Shown here: positions 55,788 to 64,000 of the stretch, one piece after another
How positions within the stretch are numbered: position 1 is the stretch's first letter
Layout of the letters: every line of letters starts with the position of its first letter
Origin: an uncultured Collinsella sp.
GTDB taxonomy: Bacteria; Actinomycetota; Coriobacteriia; Coriobacteriales; Coriobacteriaceae
Direction: 5' to 3'
Assembly: GCA_900758475.1 (NCBI GenBank)
Contig: CAAERQ010000005.1
Span: forward strand, 1 to 64,000
Length of the DNA: 64,000 nt
Notes under the pieces: generated by a model
What the model saw: the letters and a program-made list of their open reading frames with translations, nothing else
What the model was told of the DNA's origin: nothing
The model's database searches: none
Program-made: the position numbers and the translations under genes

Positions 55788-56831
55788 TTAAAAGCCGTAG
55801 CGGCGCGCAAATTCCTGGGCAAGCTGCGATACGTCTTCGCAAGCGCTGGCCCAGGGGGCAAAGTCGGGAGTATCCGAGATGATGCCGTCGGCCTCCCAAA
55901 CTGCCTGATGCGAAAGGTCCCAGGGGTCGTGCGGTTCGGGCCGGCAGGGAAGGTACGGCGTCTGATACATGGGGTTCAGCAAAAAGAACGCGCCGCCCTC
56001 GCAGCGGTTGGCAAACTCACGCAGCGCGCGTGTCGCCGGGCGCATCTTGTTCGTTTTGAACAGCAAGATCGTGCGGGCGAGCAGGTACCAGGGGGAGCTC
56101 TCGAGGGTATCGGCCCCCATCTGCTCCTCGAGCTGGTGGGCCAGGGCAAAAAAGCCGTCCTCGTCTTCCAGGCGAGCGAGGGCGAGTAGCACGGTGCCTG
56201 CAGCTCGGGTGGGATAACCTTCCGCCTTAAGAACGCGGCGAGAATAGTTGGCGGCAGCACGGTAGCGAGCGCTCGCCATGCACAGCTGCGAGATGGCCTC
56301 GAGCGTGTGGAGCCACCCGATAAGAGCCGGCTCGCTTGCGGTGAGATCAGCCGCCGTCACGCCGTCCGTCAAAACCTTGTTGGCCCAGTAGTGCGGGGCC
56401 TCCATGTCGAACCCGGGCACGCTTTGCTGCAGGTAATCGGCCGTGGTCGCCTCGAGCTTCATCAAGTCGCCTAGACAGGCGTCGACGGGCGTGTCCGCCA
56501 AAATGATGGCGAGCAGCTGGGCATCGAGGACATACGCATCGATGCGGACGATCTTGAGTAGCTCATCGCGCATATCGTCGAACAGGCGGTTGCGCGTCTG
56601 CTCAAACTCCTCGTCGCTGCCCATGTCCTCGATGCGATGGAGTTCGTCGAGCAGGTGGCGGTGAACGCCGGCATAGGACAGCAGCGCCTGGGCATGCTCG
56701 GTCTGCGCATACTTATGAGGGTTGACGCTCACGTCGTTATGGACAAGCTCGCGTGCTGCATCGGTGAGTTCGGGGTGCGACGCAACGTAGGCGCGCTCCA
56801 GGTAGGCGGGGATGTAGACGCTCGGATCCAT
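55788..56831 (-). CDS. Helical-repeat (TPR-like) protein of unknown function
   Basis: A 347-residue soluble, mostly helical protein with Ala/Leu-rich TPR-like patterns (e.g. ARYRAAANYSRRVLKAEG and TVLLALARLEDEDGFFALAH). No catalytic motif or export signal is seen. It resembles the protein encoded just upstream in length and layout, so they may be paralogs. Start overlaps the upstream stop (TAATG), and murT-gatD begins 45 bp after its stop. An operon with lipid II amidation is likely, but a functional link is inferred only from position. Confidence 0.75.
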   Translation of the reverse strand: MDPSVYIPAYLERAYVASHPELTDAARELVHNDVSVNPHKYAQTEHAQALLSYAGVHRHLLDELHRIEDMGSDEEFEQTRNRLFDDMRDELLKIVRIDAYVLDAQLLAIILADTPVDACLGDLMKLEATTADYLQQSVPGFDMEAPHYWANKVLTDGVTAADLTASEPALIGWLHTLEAISQLCMASARYRAAANYSRRVLKAEGYPTRAAGTVLLALARLEDEDGFFALAHQLEEQMGADTLESSPWYLLARTILLFKTNKMRPATRALREFANRCEGGAFFLLNPMYQTPYLPCRPEPHDPWDLSHQAVWEADGIISDTPDFAPWASACEDVSQLAQEFARRYGF

Positions 56832-57907
56832 TAGAGGTCTCCTCCCTTAAACGGCAAGCCCTGCTCGGCCGCCCGCAGGATGCGCTCGTCGATCTGGGAA
56901 CGCACGATATCGTTGGTGGCGACCCAGGCGGCAAAGCTGGCGTTGTCGGGGGCGCCCAAGCCCTCCTGCAGTACCGGTGTCGCCTCGGACAGCGCAAGGA
57001 CAAGCTCGTCGGTGGAGCCCACGCCCACGTTGACGCGGGCATAGACGCCATCGGGAAATTCGGTTTGGAAGTAGAGTGCCTCGGCTGCGTGCGGGCACGA
57101 GCGTGCAAGGATGCGCAAGTAGTGCTCGGCACCCTCGTAGTCCAGCTCGCGCCAGGCAGCGCTCATCAGCGCGATGAGCGTCCACGGGTCCAAGTCACGC
57201 TCCGCATCCTTGGGACGACGGCGCAGTGGGGTATTCGCGAGGTACGGCACGGAGTGTGCGGAGCGAAAGCGCTTGAGCTCCTCGGCGGGGTATTCGAGCT
57301 TTGCCATGGCGAGCATCGCGGTGTGGCGGACACCAGCGGGGTCGTTGGGCGCAAAGTCCAAGCTGCGATTCGCGGCTTCGAGCGACATGCGATAGCGGCC
57401 GCTAATGAGGGCGCGCGATGCCAAGGCGGCAAGCCAGCGCAGATAGGGGCGGCGCGTAAGGTCGCCTGCGGCCTCGCGCTCGTAGGGGTCCTGCGCCGAG
57501 GCGATTTTGAGCGCTAGGTCGTGCTCGACCTCATCGCACTTGGACACCAGGTACTGTACGTATTCCTCGTTGGAGTTGGCGGTGAGGGCGGTCAGCATGC
57601 GCTGGGCATCCCAGTTGGTGGGGTCGAGCGCGGCTGCCTCGCGAAGCATGTTCTCGGCAGCGGCCTCTTCTTGCTCTGCCTGGGTATCGTCAGGGATAAA
57701 GGGAATGCGGTAGTCGACAGCCTCGACCACCTTGGCAATGAGGTGCCCGGCGCGGTCGCGGTCGTGCACGATGAGCGGCGCGGGGTTGCGGGTGAATTGT
57801 TCCATCAGACGCTCTACGGCGGCACCGTCGGTGAGCGGGATATTGTCGCGGCGCAAGGCCTCAAGAACGAGGCGATGGCAATCCTCTTGAATGGGATCGA
57901 ATGCCAT
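56831..57907 (-). CDS. Helical-repeat (TPR-like) protein of unknown function
   Basis: A 358-residue soluble protein, first gene of the three-gene minus-strand cluster. It begins MAFDPIQEDCHRLVLEALRR and has repeated helical units such as SGRYRMSLEAANRSLDFAPN, typical of TPR. AAAGGAGG precedes ATG 57907; ten codons upstream to 57937 are not supported. No enzyme motif is seen. Confidence 0.75.
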   Translation of the reverse strand: MAFDPIQEDCHRLVLEALRRDNIPLTDGAAVERLMEQFTRNPAPLIVHDRDRAGHLIAKVVEAVDYRIPFIPDDTQAEQEEAAAENMLREAAALDPTNWDAQRMLTALTANSNEEYVQYLVSKCDEVEHDLALKIASAQDPYEREAAGDLTRRPYLRWLAALASRALISGRYRMSLEAANRSLDFAPNDPAGVRHTAMLAMAKLEYPAEELKRFRSAHSVPYLANTPLRRRPKDAERDLDPWTLIALMSAAWRELDYEGAEHYLRILARSCPHAAEALYFQTEFPDGVYARVNVGVGSTDELVLALSEATPVLQEGLGAPDNASFAAWVATNDIVRSQIDERILRAAEQGLPFKGGDL

Positions 57908-58407
57908 GGGGCCTCCTTTGCTGCGGTTAGGGTTCAAATGTCTCTATATAAAGTTCTAGTTTACCCGCATGTGGCACACCGGGGGTGCCGCACTTGGACA
58001 TGCACCTTTGCACCACGAAGACGGATGTCGCACAAATGTCGGCACCTTGGACGACTGAGTGGTATCACGGTGCCGCAAACGGTCGATTTTTGGCGGCGAA
58101 CGGGGCGCATTTTGGAGGGGCACAGTCCTGCCCGGGATATGTGGTCAACCTTGATAAAACGTTTGCCCAGCTTGGGAGTATGAATGCCCCACAAGGGTCT
58201 TCAGGGATAGAAAAAACGTTTCATCATTGTCGGCTTTAGGTGAATAACTGACCAACCAGAACGGTAGAATAGTGTTTGTCTGAGCGTTGAGACGTTTAGA
58301 CATCGCGCATTGTCATCGCCGGCAACGCGCAAAACGGTCCTAACGGAGCCAATTGGGTGCTCCGTTATATACGCAAGTCTAAGAGGGGCTTGTTTAGGAG
58401 GCACAGT
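57908..58407. other. Intergenic region between the TPR cluster and the alcohol dehydrogenase
   Basis: About 500 bp without a supported gene. It holds dyads GTGGCAC-ACC...GGTGCCGCAC (near 57971) and GGCACC...GGTGCC (near 58041), a -10-like TAGAAT (58265-58270), and a leader hairpin TAACGGAGC-n9-GCTCCGTTA (58341-58367) close to the dehydrogenase gene. Confidence 0.5.
58341..58367 (+). promoter_or_regulatory. Leader hairpin of the iron alcohol dehydrogenase gene
   Basis: A 9-bp perfect stem TAACGGAGC / GCTCCGTTA, 40 bp before the start codon. It may be an operator or an mRNA element. Confidence 0.4.
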
Positions 58408-59631
58408 ATGGGACGTTTTACCAATCCTCGCGATCTGTACTTTGGTGAGGGCGCTCGCCACGAGGTGAAGAACCTCAAGGGCAAGAAGGCCATCATCGTT
58501 TCTGGCGGCAGCTCTATGCGCCGCGGCGGGTTCCTGCAGGACGTTGAGGCCGACCTTAAGGAAGGCGGTTTCGAGGTCAAGCTGTTCGAGGGCGTCGAGT
58601 CCGACCCGTCCATCGAGACGGTCATGAAGGGCGCCGAGGCCATGCGCGAGTTCGAGCCCGACTGGATTATCGCCATCGGCGGCGGCTCGCCCATCGATGC
58701 CGCTAAGGCCATGTGGGTCTTCTACGAGTATCCCGAGGAGTCCTTCGATAACATCATCCAGCCGTTCAGCTTCCCCGAGCTGCGTCAGAAGGCTCACTTC
58801 TGCGCCATCTCCTCTACCTCCGGCACCGCTACCGAGGTCACTGCCTTCTCCGTCATCACCGACTACGCCAAGGGCATCAAGTACCCGCTGGCCGACTTCA
58901 ACATCACCCCTGATGTCGCCATCGTCGACCCCGAGCTCACCTACACCATGCCCGCCAAGCTGTGCGCTCATACCGGCATGGACGCTCTGACCCACTGCAT
59001 GGAGGCCTACGTTTCCACCTGCGCCTCTATGTTCACCGACGCCAACGCTCTGCACGGCATCCGCGAGATCGTCGAGTGGCTGCCCAAGTCCTATGCTGGC
59101 GACCATGAGGCCCGTCAGCACATGCACGAGGCTCAGTGCATCGCCGGTATCGCCTTCTCCTCGGGCCTGCTGGGCATCGTTCACTCCATGGCTCACAAGA
59201 CCGGTGCTGCCTTCGAGAACGGTCACATCATCCACGGTGCTGCTAACGCTATGTACCTGGGCAAGGTCATCCAGTGGAACTCCAAGGACCCGCGTGCTGC
59301 CGAGCGTTATGCTTACGTGGCCAAGGAGATCCTGCACCTTCCCGGCGAGACCAACGAGGAGCTCATCGCCGCGCTCGTCCAGAAGATCCGCGACCTCAAC
59401 GACCAGCTCAACATTCCGCAGTCCATCAAGGATTACGCGAATGGTGGCGTGAAGGTCGACGCCGAGAACCCGCAGATGGTTTCCGAGGAGGAGTTCCTCG
59501 CCAAGCTGCCCGAGATCGCCGCGAACGCCGAGCAGGACGCCTGCACGCCCGAGAACCCGCGTGAGACCAAGGCTGCCGACTTCGAGAAGATTCTCAAGGC
59601 CTGCTACTACGACACCGACATCGATTTCTAA
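58408..59631 (+). CDS. Iron-containing alcohol dehydrogenase
   Basis: A 407-residue group III dehydrogenase. It has the NAD(P) site GGGSPIDAAKA, the DALTHCMEAYVS segment, and metal ligands around HSMAHKTGAAFENGHIIHG. It probably reduces an aldehyde or ketone during fermentation, similar to butanol dehydrogenases; substrate unknown. AGGAGG lies before ATG 58408. The sequence is strongly codon-adapted (near-exclusive use of C/G-ending codons), which suggests high expression. A terminator follows at 59653. Confidence 0.94.
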   Translation: MGRFTNPRDLYFGEGARHEVKNLKGKKAIIVSGGSSMRRGGFLQDVEADLKEGGFEVKLFEGVESDPSIETVMKGAEAMREFEPDWIIAIGGGSPIDAAKAMWVFYEYPEESFDNIIQPFSFPELRQKAHFCAISSTSGTATEVTAFSVITDYAKGIKYPLADFNITPDVAIVDPELTYTMPAKLCAHTGMDALTHCMEAYVSTCASMFTDANALHGIREIVEWLPKSYAGDHEARQHMHEAQCIAGIAFSSGLLGIVHSMAHKTGAAFENGHIIHGAANAMYLGKVIQWNSKDPRAAERYAYVAKEILHLPGETNEELIAALVQKIRDLNDQLNIPQSIKDYANGGVKVDAENPQMVSEEEFLAKLPEIAANAEQDACTPENPRETKAADFEKILKACYYDTDIDF

Positions 59632-59652
59632 TCGACTCTTGTTATCGTAACG

Positions 59653-59697
59653 AGGGGCTCCGCACGTATCCGTACGGAGCCCCTTTCTTTTTTCTTT
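59653..59697 (+). terminator. Terminator of the alcohol dehydrogenase gene
   Basis: AGGGGCTCCG pairs with CGGAGCCCCT, extended by GTAC-like pairing in the loop, then TTCTTTTTTCTTTT. Confidence 0.92.
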
Positions 59698-59714
59698 TAG
59701 AGAATGGGATAGTT

Positions 59715-60815
59715 ATGGCTGCAATTTTCAATAGCCCCAGCAAGTACATCCAGGGTCCGGACGAGCTCGCCAAGCTCGGCTCTTACGTTGAGCCGCTCGG
59801 CGCTAAGGCCCTCGTCATCGTGACGCCTTCGGGCAAGAAGCGCGTCGGTGCCAAGATCGAGGGCGGCTTTGCCGAGGCCAAGGCCGAGCTGCTGTTTGAG
59901 GACTTTAACGGCGAGTGCTCCAAGGGCGAGGTCGATCGCCTGGTTGCGCTCGCCCGTGACAACGGTTGCGACATCATCGTCGGCGTCGGTGGCGGCAAGA
60001 TCCTCGACACCGCGAAGGCCGTTGCCTATTACCTGGAATTCCCGGTTATCATTTGCCCCACCATTGCTTCGACCGACGCCCCGTGCTCGGCGCTTTCGGT
60101 GCTTTATACCGATGACGGCCAGTTCGACAAGTACCTCTTCCTTAAGGCAAACCCCAACATTGTCCTGATGGATACGACGGTTATCGCGGCGAGCCCGGTG
60201 CGCCTGACGGTTTCCGGTATGGGCGATGCGCTCGCAACCTACTTTGAGGCCCAGGCGACGCACGATGCCGACGGTGGCACTTGTGCCGGCGGCAAGGGCG
60301 GAATGGCCGGCCTGGCGCTCGCCAAGCTCTGCTATGAGACGCTTATGGCCGATGGCGTCAAGGCCAAGGTTGCGCTGGAGAAGGGTGCGCTCACGCCTGC
60401 CGTCGAGCACATCATTGAGGCCAACACGCTGCTTTCGGGCATTGGCTTTGAGAGCTCGGGCCTTGCTGCTGCTCATGCCATCCACAATGGCCTGACGATG
60501 CTGCCCGAGTGCCACAGCATGTATCACGGCGAGAAGGTCGCCTTTGGCACTATCGTCCAGCTGGTACTCGAGGATGCCCCGACCGAGAAGCTCGAGGAAG
60601 TCTTGGGCTTCTGCATTGAGCTGGGCCTGCCGGTCACGATGAAGGAGCTGGGCGTTGCCGAGGTTACGCGCGAGAAGGCCATGATTGTTGCCGAGGCCGC
60701 GTGCGCGCCTGAGGACACCATGTGCAACATGCCGTTTGAGGTGACGCCCGAGATGGTCGCAAACGCCATCCTGGGTGCCGACGCGCTGGGCCACTACTAT
60801 CTCATGGATGAGTAA
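59715..60815 (+). CDS. gldA: Glycerol dehydrogenase, GldA-type
   Basis: A 366-residue zinc/iron NAD-dependent dehydrogenase. It has the nucleotide loop VGVGGGKILDTAKAV, and metal ligands Asp (STDAPCSALS), His (AAHAIHNGL) and His (MYHGEKVAFG) as in GldA. It would oxidise glycerol to dihydroxyacetone, or reduce a related ketone. GAATGGGA precedes the ATG weakly. A paralog with the same motifs lies 113 bp downstream, beyond a strong hairpin (60829-60865). Confidence 0.95.
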   Translation: MAAIFNSPSKYIQGPDELAKLGSYVEPLGAKALVIVTPSGKKRVGAKIEGGFAEAKAELLFEDFNGECSKGEVDRLVALARDNGCDIIVGVGGGKILDTAKAVAYYLEFPVIICPTIASTDAPCSALSVLYTDDGQFDKYLFLKANPNIVLMDTTVIAASPVRLTVSGMGDALATYFEAQATHDADGGTCAGGKGGMAGLALAKLCYETLMADGVKAKVALEKGALTPAVEHIIEANTLLSGIGFESSGLAAAHAIHNGLTMLPECHSMYHGEKVAFGTIVQLVLEDAPTEKLEEVLGFCIELGLPVTMKELGVAEVTREKAMIVAEAACAPEDTMCNMPFEVTPEMVANAILGADALGHYYLMDE

Positions 60816-60828
60816 ATCAAGCTAAGGA

Positions 60829-60865
60829 AGGGGCAAAGCCAGCAGATGGCTTTGCCCCTTTTTGC
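60829..60865 (+). terminator. Terminator of the first gldA
   Basis: AAGGGGCAAAGCCA pairs perfectly with TGGCTTTGCCCCTT over a 5-base loop, followed by TTTG. Confidence 0.93.
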
Positions 60866-60868
60866 TAT

Positions 60869-60899
60869 GGTGCAAAGGGGTCAGGTTGCTTTGCACCAA
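60869..60899. repeat. Palindromic element, second variant of family B
   Basis: TGGTGCAAAG pairs with CTTTGCACCA around GGGTCAGGTTG. The loop keeps the GGG(A/T)CAGG motif of family B while the stem differs. It lies between the two gldA genes. Confidence 0.75.
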
Positions 60900-60928
60900 T
60901 TGTTGTTGATGAAAGGGCGGATTCTCGT

Positions 60929-61996
60929 ATGGCGCTTCCCATGGTTTATGGCGGTCCCGGTCGGTATGTTCAGGGGCCGGGTGAGCTCTCGCGTCAGGGC
61001 AGGTATTTGTCATGGTTGGGCTGCGCTGCCTATGTCCTGTTTGACCAGGGCACCGAGGATCGGCTGTGCAGGCAGATCGTCGATGGATTTCTGGACGAAG
61101 ATCTAAGCGAGCCGTTCTTTAAGATCTATAACGGTCCGTGTACGGAAGAGGCCGTTGTTGAAATGGCTAAGGAAGCCCGGGCTGAGTATTGCGACATGGT
61201 GGTGGGTATTGGCGGCGGCAAGATGCTCGATATCGCCAAGGCCGTTGCGTTTTATGCCGAGTTGCCGTTGTGCGTATGCCCCACGGCGGCTTCGATGGAC
61301 GGTCCGTGCAGCGCGATTTCGGTGTTGTATCACGAGGATGGGTCGTTCGACCGCTACCTGATGCTCGAGAAGAATCCAGACCTGGTCGTGGTCGATACCA
61401 ACGTGGTCGCGGCGGCCCCGCTGCGTATGACGGTCGCTGGCATGGGCGATGCGCTGGCAACGTACTTCGAGGCGCGTTCGTGCGCCGCGGCGCACGGCGT
61501 CAACGAACACGGTGGCGCGCCGGGGCACTTGGCTTTGGTTGCGGCTCGTGCCTGCTATGACACACTCATGGAGTGCGGCGTCGCTGCCAAGCGCGATCTC
61601 AAAAAGGGTCGTATATCGCCGGCGGTTGAGCGCCTGATTGAGTGCAATATTCTGCTCTCGGGTGTTGGCTTTGAGAGCGGTGGCCTAGCGCTTGCCCATG
61701 CCATCGCCAACGGCCTGACGATTCTGCCCGAGTGCAAGGCCATGCATGGTGAGGCCGTGGCATTTGGCCTAGTGGTCCAGCTTCGTTTGGAGCGTGCGCC
61801 CGAGCTTGATCAAGTGCTCGAGTTTTGCCAGCGCGTCGGCCTACCGACGACGCTCGCGGAGCTGGGACTTGGCGAGATTTCCGTTACCGACCTGATGAGC
61901 GTTGCAAATGCGGCCTTTAGAAACGAACGCAATATGGCTAACGAACAGGCCAAGGTGACCAAACAAAAGCTCGTGCAGCTCATGCGCGAGGCATAG
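60929..61996 (+). CDS. Glycerol dehydrogenase-like protein, second paralog
   Basis: A 355-residue GldA paralog with VVGIGGGKMLDIAKAVAFY, Asp ligand in AASMDGPCSAIS and His ligands in LAHAIANGL and MHGEAVAFG, so all metal ligands are kept. It differs from the first copy in about half of its residues, and its codon use is less biased. AAAGGGCG precedes the ATG weakly. Its tail (NEQAKVTKQKLVQLMREA) is distinct. Whether it uses glycerol or another polyol is unknown. Confidence 0.92.
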   Translation: MALPMVYGGPGRYVQGPGELSRQGRYLSWLGCAAYVLFDQGTEDRLCRQIVDGFLDEDLSEPFFKIYNGPCTEEAVVEMAKEARAEYCDMVVGIGGGKMLDIAKAVAFYAELPLCVCPTAASMDGPCSAISVLYHEDGSFDRYLMLEKNPDLVVVDTNVVAAAPLRMTVAGMGDALATYFEARSCAAAHGVNEHGGAPGHLALVAARACYDTLMECGVAAKRDLKKGRISPAVERLIECNILLSGVGFESGGLALAHAIANGLTILPECKAMHGEAVAFGLVVQLRLERAPELDQVLEFCQRVGLPTTLAELGLGEISVTDLMSVANAAFRNERNMANEQAKVTKQKLVQLMREA

Positions 61997-62147
61997 CTTG
62001 GCGCATGATCGACCTTGTGCGATCGAGGCGGCGATAGGCCATGGGCTATTTGCCGCAAAGATGCTCCGCGTGTAATTTGCCCGAGGCGTGGGCCGATAGC
62101 GTATCATTATCTCTTGCTTGTTTGCACTGCTCAGGGAGGGGCCGCGC

Positions 62148-63401
62148 ATGGCGCAGGAACACGATCTGTTTGATGACATTATCGAGATCAGCAAGGGTTT
62201 CGACTTTCTTAAAAACCCGCTTGGCGGCGTGACCGATGCACTCGATCCGTCGGCGCCGCAGTGGAATCCTGCCGACTACAAGGAGCGCCCACGCGGCAAC
62301 ACCATTCCGTGTCTGACCTGCAAAAACGAAAAGAGTGGCTGCACCGCGTGCATGGACGTGTGCCCGGTCAACGCTATCGAGGTCGAGGAAGACGCCATTG
62401 AGATCCTCGACTCCTGTCGCAAGTGCGGCCTGTGCGCCGCTGCCTGTCCGACCGAGGCGATCATCTCGCCGCGCCTGGCGCCCAAAAACCTGTATGACGA
62501 CATTGTCTCGGCGGCAACGAGCCACGAGACCGCCTACGTCACCTGCACGCGCGCCCTCAAGCGCATGCCGCGCGAGAACGAGGTCGTCGTCGCCTGCGTG
62601 GGCGATATTACGGCCGAGACCTGGTTCTCGGTGCTGGCCGACTATCCCAACGTGAGCGTCTACCTGCCGTTGGGCGTGTGCGATAAGTGCCGCAACACCG
62701 GTGGCGAGGATATTCTGGGCGAGGCCATTGCCACTGCCGAGGAGTGGGCCGGTACGGGCATGGGCCTAGAGGTCGACCCCAAGAGCCTCAAATGCCACAA
62801 GCGCCGCGAGTACGAGCGTAAGGAGTACATGGAAAAGATTGCCCGCACCACGGGTCTAACCGTGACTAAGCTCAACCCGGCGACGGCGGCACTGGCCTCG
62901 GTGACGCAAAAGCTCAAGGCCCATCGCCATCAGATTACCCAGCTGGAGCGCACGCTCAACACCATGTGCGGCACCACGACGACCAAGCGTCGCCGTTCGC
63001 TCACGCACGGTCGCCAGCTGGTGCTCTCAACGTTGCAAAACCACCCCGAGCTTGCACAGAACATGCAGGTGAGCACGCCGGAATGCGATTTTGACAAGTG
63101 CACGTCGTGCGGCGAGTGCGTCAACGTGTGCCCCACGTTTGCCTGCGATTTGGTGGGAAGCGGCCGCTTTGCGTTGGAGTCGACGTATTGCTTGGGCTGC
63201 GGTGCCTGCGTCAAGGTGTGCCCCGAGCATGCACTCAAGTTGGTTGAGCATGACGCGTCCAATCTGGTGGTCGTCGATCCCGAGGCCGAGGAAAAGGCCG
63301 CCCAGAAGGCCAAGGCTCACGAAGAAGCTGAGAAGGTCAAGGCCGAGGCAAAGGCCAAGCTTGACAAGATGCTCGACCAGGTGGAAAAGCTCGCGGACTA
63401 G
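62148..63401 (+). CDS. Polyferredoxin-like 4Fe-4S protein
   Basis: A 417-residue cytosolic protein with four cluster motifs: CLTCKNEKSGCTACMDVCP and CRKCGLCAAACP near the N-terminus, CTSCGECVNVCP and CLGCGACVKVCP near the C-terminus. Between them is a region with Cys pairs (VTCTRAL, GVCDKCRNTGG) of unknown fold, and the tail is a charged coiled coil. It could be an electron-transfer adaptor for a nearby or distant oxidoreductase. GGGAGGGG precedes ATG 62148. It has no operon partner; ychF follows after a hairpin. Confidence 0.88.
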   Translation: MAQEHDLFDDIIEISKGFDFLKNPLGGVTDALDPSAPQWNPADYKERPRGNTIPCLTCKNEKSGCTACMDVCPVNAIEVEEDAIEILDSCRKCGLCAAACPTEAIISPRLAPKNLYDDIVSAATSHETAYVTCTRALKRMPRENEVVVACVGDITAETWFSVLADYPNVSVYLPLGVCDKCRNTGGEDILGEAIATAEEWAGTGMGLEVDPKSLKCHKRREYERKEYMEKIARTTGLTVTKLNPATAALASVTQKLKAHRHQITQLERTLNTMCGTTTTKRRRSLTHGRQLVLSTLQNHPELAQNMQVSTPECDFDKCTSCGECVNVCPTFACDLVGSGRFALESTYCLGCGACVKVCPEHALKLVEHDASNLVVVDPEAEEKAAQKAKAHEEAEKVKAEAKAKLDKMLDQVEKLAD

Positions 63402-63428
63402 TCAGCGAGCTCTATCTCTGCTTCATTT

Positions 63429-63472
63429 GCGCCGCCGCGGTGTCCGGATTCGCCCGGATGCTGCGGCGGCGC
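63429..63472. terminator. Hairpin between the polyferredoxin gene and ychF
   Basis: GCGCCGCCGC pairs perfectly with GCGGCGGCGC, with an inner TCCGG...CCGGA. A TATACT -10 box for ychF (63473-63478) follows at once. Confidence 0.65.
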
Positions 63473-63515
63473 TATACTTATACGGTTTGAAGTACCTGTA
63501 CCAAAAGGAGCTGTC

Positions 63516-64000
63516 GTGTCCCTTTCCATCGGTATCGTGGGCCTGCCCAACGTGGGCAAGTCGACGCTGTTCACCGCGCTTACCAAAAAGACCGGCCTTG
63601 CCGCCAACTACCCGTTTGCCACGATCGACCCCAACGTGGGTATCGTCGATGTGCCCGATAGCCGCCTGCAAAAGCTCGCCGACATCGTTAACCCCGGCCG
63701 CATTGTGCCGGCGACGGTCGAGTTTGTCGACATCGCTGGCCTGGTGAAGGGTGCCAACGAGGGCGAGGGCCTGGGCAACCAGTTCTTGGCAAACATCCGC
63801 GAGACCGACGCCATCTGCGAGGTCGTGCGCTACTTTAAGGACCCCAACGTCATGCGTGAGGTGGGCCGCACGGGCGAGTTCGTCGATCCCGCCGGCGATG
63901 CCGACACCATCATGACCGAGCTCATCCTGGCCGACATGGGCACGCTCGAGAAGCAGCTGCCCAAGCTCGAGAAGGAGGCCAAGCGCGACAAGGAGCTCAT
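63516..64000 (+). CDS. ychF: Redox-/ribosome-linked GTPase YchF (OLA1 family), partial
   Basis: The first 161 codons of an Obg-family GTPase are present; the rest lies beyond the window. It starts at GTG 63516 after AAAAGGAG and begins [20 protein letters not shown] (P-loop GLPNVGKST), then [18 protein letters not shown] (switch region with the ATP-preferring class's typical sequence) and [21 protein letters not shown] (G3). YchF proteins bind ATP better than GTP and associate with ribosomes (family knowledge). Confidence 0.97.
   Translation, partial: MSLSIGIVGLPNVGKSTLFTALTKKTGLAANYPFATIDPNVGIVDVPDSRLQKLADIVNPGRIVPATVEFVDIAGLVKGANEGEGLGNQFLANIRETDAICEVVRYFKDPNVMREVGRTGEFVDPAGDADTIMTELILADMGTLEKQLPKLEKEAKRDKEL

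Overview
The window looks like a chromosomal segment of a gut Coriobacteriia actinobacterium, most probably Collinsella or a close relative. This is inference from GC-rich coding sequence with strong purine-rich ribosome sites, a type III glutamine synthetase, ferredoxin-rich anaerobic proteins, sortase-built pili and the gene repertoire. No database search was possible. No rRNA, CRISPR array, prophage or IS transposase was seen.

Layout. 1-4.5 kb: tail of an HtrA-like protease, NAD-dependent DNA ligase, then two back-to-back type II toxin-antitoxin modules (Phd/PIN and Phd/RelE-ParE). 4.6-10 kb: a MATE exporter divergent from a heterodimeric ABC exporter. 10-16.4 kb: a DUF559/Vsr-like nuclease-fold protein, moaA with a fused moaC-mobB, an MFS transporter and a HAD phosphatase, separated by families of palindromic repeats. 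16.4-25.2 kb: a sortase-assembled pilus locus (large adhesin, minor pilin, shaft pilin, a 50-aa membrane peptide, class C sortase). 25.5-29 kb: gatCAB amidotransferase. 29-32.1 kb: a repeat-rich intergenic stretch, then a small protein and a P-type ATPase. 32.2-33.6 kb: a small unknown gene, tmRNA and a tandem repeat. 33.6-38.5 kb: patatin, rplM-rpsI, glmM, PTS EIIA and nagB. 39-42 kb: a 999-aa ATPase/SARP-type regulator.

42-49.5 kb (minus strand): CRM-domain protein, methyltransferase, UPF0210 protein, and a methionine operon metF / MetH-reactivation protein / metH, so MetH is split into two polypeptides. 49.9-52.9 kb: glutamine synthetase III and a flavodoxin-ferredoxin fusion. 53.2 kb: tRNA-Glu(TTC). 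53.5-57.9 kb (minus): two helical-repeat proteins followed by a single-chain MurT-GatD fusion, probably for peptidoglycan amidation. 58.4-64 kb: iron alcohol dehydrogenase, two glycerol-dehydrogenase paralogs, a polyferredoxin and the start of ychF.

The most unusual material is non-coding. Two elements (29008-29150 and 43598-43731) each have perfect 32-bp inverted arms around a shared core, and both lie just 3' of a stop codon in the same orientation. Their arms differ in sequence yet stay perfectly paired, which suggests selection on a folded RNA or a palindromic mobile element. Several other palindromic families (A with 4 copies, B with 5 copies plus 2 variants) punctuate the gene borders. 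Unusual gene architectures are MurT-GatD and MoaC-MobB fusions, a split MetH, and a pilus locus with LPLSG, MPSTG and LPLTG sorting motifs.
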